NCBI GenBank assembly: GCA_017436185.1
Contig: JAFSDP010000008.1
Coordinates: 1 to 64,000 of the forward strand
Direction of reading: 5' to 3'
Source of the DNA: Alistipes sp.
GTDB taxonomy: Bacteria; Bacteroidota; Bacteroidia; Bacteroidales; Rikenellaceae
DNA length: 64,000 bases
Made by a program: the position numbers and the translations under genes. Positions 62,167-64,000 of the stretch are shown here, one piece after another. Position 1 is the stretch's first letter, and each line of letters starts with the position of its first letter. The notes under the pieces were generated by a model. That model saw nothing but the letters and a program-made list of their open reading frames with translations. It was not told where the DNA came from and searched no databases.

Positions 62167-62838
62167 ATGTCACATCCGTTGGTCGAAAAACTGCTCCATC
62201 TGGTCCACTTGATGCGTGTGCTGGCAGGTCTGCTGTTGCTCGTGGCCTTCTCGTGGGAGATCCTGAGCGGCCACCATCTGCAATTCTCGCACAACTACCT
62301 TACCGCTCAGCTCGTGGTCTGTCTGCTCTTTCTTCTCGATTTCTTTCTGAGCCTGACTGCCGCCCCTGACAAAGGACGTTTTTTCGGGCGCAATTGGCTC
62401 TATCTGCTCCTCTCCATCCCCTGGCTCAATCTGGTGGCGTGGAGTGGGGTGGTGTTGCCCCGTTCGTTGGCAACGGCGGTGGGAATGGTCCCTATTCTGT
62501 TGATTGTGATGGCGGTCTATATCCTCTTCGATTGGCTTGATCGGCAGCGCATACATCAGCTTTTCTATACCTATTTGGTTGGTTTGCTGCTTTTTACCTA
62601 TCTTTCGGCCTTGGTTGTCTTCGACTTTGAAGGGGGCAACGGTCCGTTGCGCAATTTTGGCGATGCGCTGTGGTGGGCGGGGATGAATCTCTCGACAGCA
62701 GGCTCGTCGCTCACGCCCAATACCTTTGTCGGAAAGCTCTTGTCGGTGATGTTGCCGATGGCGGGTATGTTGTTTCTGCCCATTTTCACCACCTATATTA
62801 TACAGACCTACGCCAAAAAACAAGGGGACAAGCATTAG
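62167..62838 (+). CDS. Potassium-channel-like membrane protein with unusual filter
   Basis: A 223-aa integral membrane protein with about six hydrophobic segments (15-32, 44-62, 75-95, 105-125, 135-155, 190-212), the layout of a 6TM voltage-gated-like ion channel. A pore-loop-like stretch lies at about residue 163-183 (NFGDALWWAGMNLSTAGSSL) between the last two helices. The classical TVGYGD filter is absent; the position reads STAGSSL. It may conduct ions with altered selectivity or be a non-channel relative. The C-terminus is short (KKQGDKH). It is a plus-strand gene without a clear promoter. Confidence 0.72.
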   Translation: MSHPLVEKLLHLVHLMRVLAGLLLLVAFSWEILSGHHLQFSHNYLTAQLVVCLLFLLDFFLSLTAAPDKGRFFGRNWLYLLLSIPWLNLVAWSGVVLPRSLATAVGMVPILLIVMAVYILFDWLDRQRIHQLFYTYLVGLLLFTYLSALVVFDFEGGNGPLRNFGDALWWAGMNLSTAGSSLTPNTFVGKLLSVMLPMAGMLFLPIFTTYIIQTYAKKQGDKH

Positions 62839-62851
62839 GCTCATCCCCTTG
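62814..62851 (-). terminator. Terminator of mscL, overlapping the end of the channel gene
   Basis: Stem caagggga / tccccttg (62821-62828 with 62844-62851), followed on the minus strand by a T run (aaaaaac on plus). It overlaps the last codons of the plus-strand gene. Confidence 0.75.
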
Positions 62852-62877
62852 ATGGTAGTTTAAGGATTCTGTTCCGA

Positions 62878-63321
62878 CTATTTCTTCTCCTTCAGCAGGT
62901 CGCGAATCTCGGTCAGCAGCTCCTGGTCGAGGGTCGGCTTCGGCGGTTCCGGAGCGGGAGCAGGGGCAGCCTCCTCCTCCTTTTTCTTCATAGTCATCAG
63001 CTTGTTCATACCCTTCACCATCAGGAAGACGCAGAGGGCCAGAATGGTGAAATCGACGCACTGCTGAATGAAGGCACCGTAGTTCCACGTAACGGCCGGA
63101 ATGGCAGCCGTCGTGTCGGTGGCCTCCACAGCCTCCTTGATGACCACGTTGAGCTTCGAGAAATCGGTGTTGCCCAACAATGCACCAATGGGGGGCATCA
63201 GGATGTCGTTTACGAGCGAGGTGACAATTTTACCAAAGGCACCACCGATGATGACACCGACTGCCATATCCATCACGTTGCCCTTGAGTGCAAACTCCTT
63301 AAATTCTTTCAAAAATGCCAT
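62878..63321 (-). CDS. mscL: Large-conductance mechanosensitive channel
   Basis: Inner-membrane channel that opens under osmotic downshock. A 147-aa protein: N-terminal amphipathic helix [18 protein letters not shown]1 ([20 protein letters not shown]) with the conserved NDILMPPIG turn, periplasmic loop, TM2 ([18 protein letters not shown]) and a C-terminal helix after an A/P/E-rich linker. Slightly longer than E. coli MscL (136 aa), mostly in the linker. It lies 43 nt downstream of the biotin-carboxylase-type gene and may be read through from it. Confidence 0.97.
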   Translation of the reverse strand: MAFLKEFKEFALKGNVMDMAVGVIIGGAFGKIVTSLVNDILMPPIGALLGNTDFSKLNVVIKEAVEATDTTAAIPAVTWNYGAFIQQCVDFTILALCVFLMVKGMNKLMTMKKKEEEAAPAPAPEPPKPTLDQELLTEIRDLLKEKK

Positions 63322-63364
63322 AGCTTTTACTTAGTGTTAAAGTGTTTGAGTTAAATTAGTTTCG

Positions 63365-64000
63365 TTACTCTACCTCGATGAGAATCGAGTTGGTCTGCAC
63401 CGAGTCGCCCTCGGCTACCAAAATCTGCTTTACCTTGCCTTTGTAGTCGCTCTCGATGCTGTTCTCCATCTTCATCGCCTCCAAGACAACGACCTCCTGG
63501 CCGACCTTCACCTCGTCGCCCACAGCCACCTTGATGGCTACGACACGACCCGGCAGCGGAGCCAGAATCGTATTGCCCGTGATGGGCTGCGACTTCTTCT
63601 CCTCTACTGCGGGAGCCTCCTCAACGGGCTTCGGCTCGGCAGCCTTCTTGGCCTCGTAAGCCTCCTTCTTAACCTTCGTCAGGTAACCCTTGGCTACGAG
63701 TGGGAAGAGCTCAAGCAGCAGTACCTCCTTCTCGTTCTCGGCCAACTTCACGCCACCGGCCTCGGGGAGCTCGGGATTGGGCTGCATCTGGTACTTCGAG
63801 GTATCGTAGGGGGTCTCCTCGCGGATGCCGCAAATCTTGAAGCGGAACTCGGGATCGATCTCTACGGGGGTCTTGCCGTACTCACCCTTCACCAGACCGA
63901 CGAACTGCGAACTCTTGTTCGAGTACATCGGACGACCGGCCTTCTCGTCAAGGGCGCAGTTTACGGCCTGGGCACCCACAATCTGCGAGGTGGGGGTCAC
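63365..64000 (-). CDS. Biotin-dependent carboxylase/decarboxylase subunit, C-terminal part (5' end outside window)
   Basis: The frame continues past base 64000, so only the last ~211 residues are seen. They contain the end of the PYC_OADA domain (TPTSQIVGAQAV; KSSQFVGLVKGEYGKTPVEI), a Pro/Ala/Glu/Lys linker and the biotinyl-lipoyl domain with the biotinylation site VLEAMKMENS and GDSVQTNSILIEVE. This fits the oxaloacetate decarboxylase alpha chain, pyruvate carboxylase subunit B, or a methylmalonyl-CoA-type enzyme; the substrate-defining N-terminal half is missing. If it is a decarboxylase it could pump Na+ and match the NQR pump (inference). Confidence 0.88.
   Translation of the reverse strand: MTPTSQIVGAQAVNCALDEKAGRPMYSNKSSQFVGLVKGEYGKTPVEIDPEFRFKICGIREETPYDTSKYQMQPNPELPEAGGVKLAENEKEVLLLELFPLVAKGYLTKVKKEAYEAKKAAEPKPVEEAPAVEEKKSQPITGNTILAPLPGRVVAIKVAVGDEVKVGQEVVVLEAMKMENSIESDYKGKVKQILVAEGDSVQTNSILIEVE

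Noticed and set aside
1..64000. CRISPR arrays, rRNA genes, prophage, insertion sequences and integrase sites
   Set aside because: No regular spacer-repeat arrays, no rRNA-like stretches, and no transposase, integrase or phage structural genes were found on either strand.

Overview
The window is a chromosomal segment of a Bacteroidales bacterium, most likely Alistipes or another member of the Rikenellaceae. The grounds are: G+C-rich codon third positions; Bacteroidetes-type promoters (TTG or TTTG, about 20 nt, then TAnnTTTG) in front of many genes; a SusC/SusD pair; BACON, DUF4458 and Omp28 type lipoproteins; a Na+-NQR operon; and a complete histidine-degradation operon close to a tryptophanase gene. 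The genus is an inference. No prophage, IS element, CRISPR array or rRNA gene was found.

Layout. 1-5.8 kb: the 3' part of alaS, then gpmI, convergent with a three-gene minus-strand group (tatD-like, tcdA, ProXp-ala-type editing protein). 6.0-11.8 kb: the six-gene nqrABCDEF operon for the Na+-translocating NADH:quinone oxidoreductase, closed by a strong terminator. 11.85-12.42 kb: a gene-free stretch with perfect 34-bp inverted repeats made of 8-nt units, plus several hairpins. 12.4-18.1 kb: housekeeping genes (HAD phosphatase, methyltransferase, CvfB-like protein on minus; uvrA and ispF on plus). 18.1-24.8 kb: a DUF4251 protein, a lipid-anchored UroD-like protein, a cupin, a metal permease fused to an HMA domain, and a minus-strand PspC/PadR/DUF2807/PspC operon. 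25.0-29.1 kb: a GH28-GH2 glycosidase pair.

29.2-44.4 kb: a nine-gene operon encoding SusC, SusD, four large surface lipoproteins (two with leucine-rich repeats), a lipid-anchored subtilisin-like protease, a DUF1573 protein and a lipocalin-like lipoprotein. It has the architecture of a polysaccharide utilization locus, but its only recognisable enzyme is a protease, so I read it as a candidate protein or peptide utilization system. This is the main find of the window. 44.4-50.9 kb: the hut operon (ftcD, hutU, hutH, hutI), which converts histidine to glutamate and methenyl-tetrahydrofolate. 51.0-53.7 kb: a LOG-like protein, a small lipoprotein, a PqiA-like membrane protein and an unknown gene under a palindromic operator candidate. 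53.8-55.2 kb: tnaA.

55.2-61.5 kb: a minus-strand cassette of a very large lipoprotein, a TlpA-like thioredoxin, a DUF6029 barrel-like protein and an Omp28-like lipoprotein. 61.7-62.0 kb: two tRNA genes with anticodon CAU. 62.1-64.0 kb: a K+ channel-like protein, mscL and the 3' end of a biotin-dependent carboxylase or decarboxylase gene that runs off the window.

Together the genes suggest an anaerobe that takes much of its carbon and energy from protein and amino acids (surface protease with SusCD, hut, tryptophanase) and conserves energy partly through a Na+ gradient (NQR, possibly the biotin decarboxylase). This physiological reading is inference.
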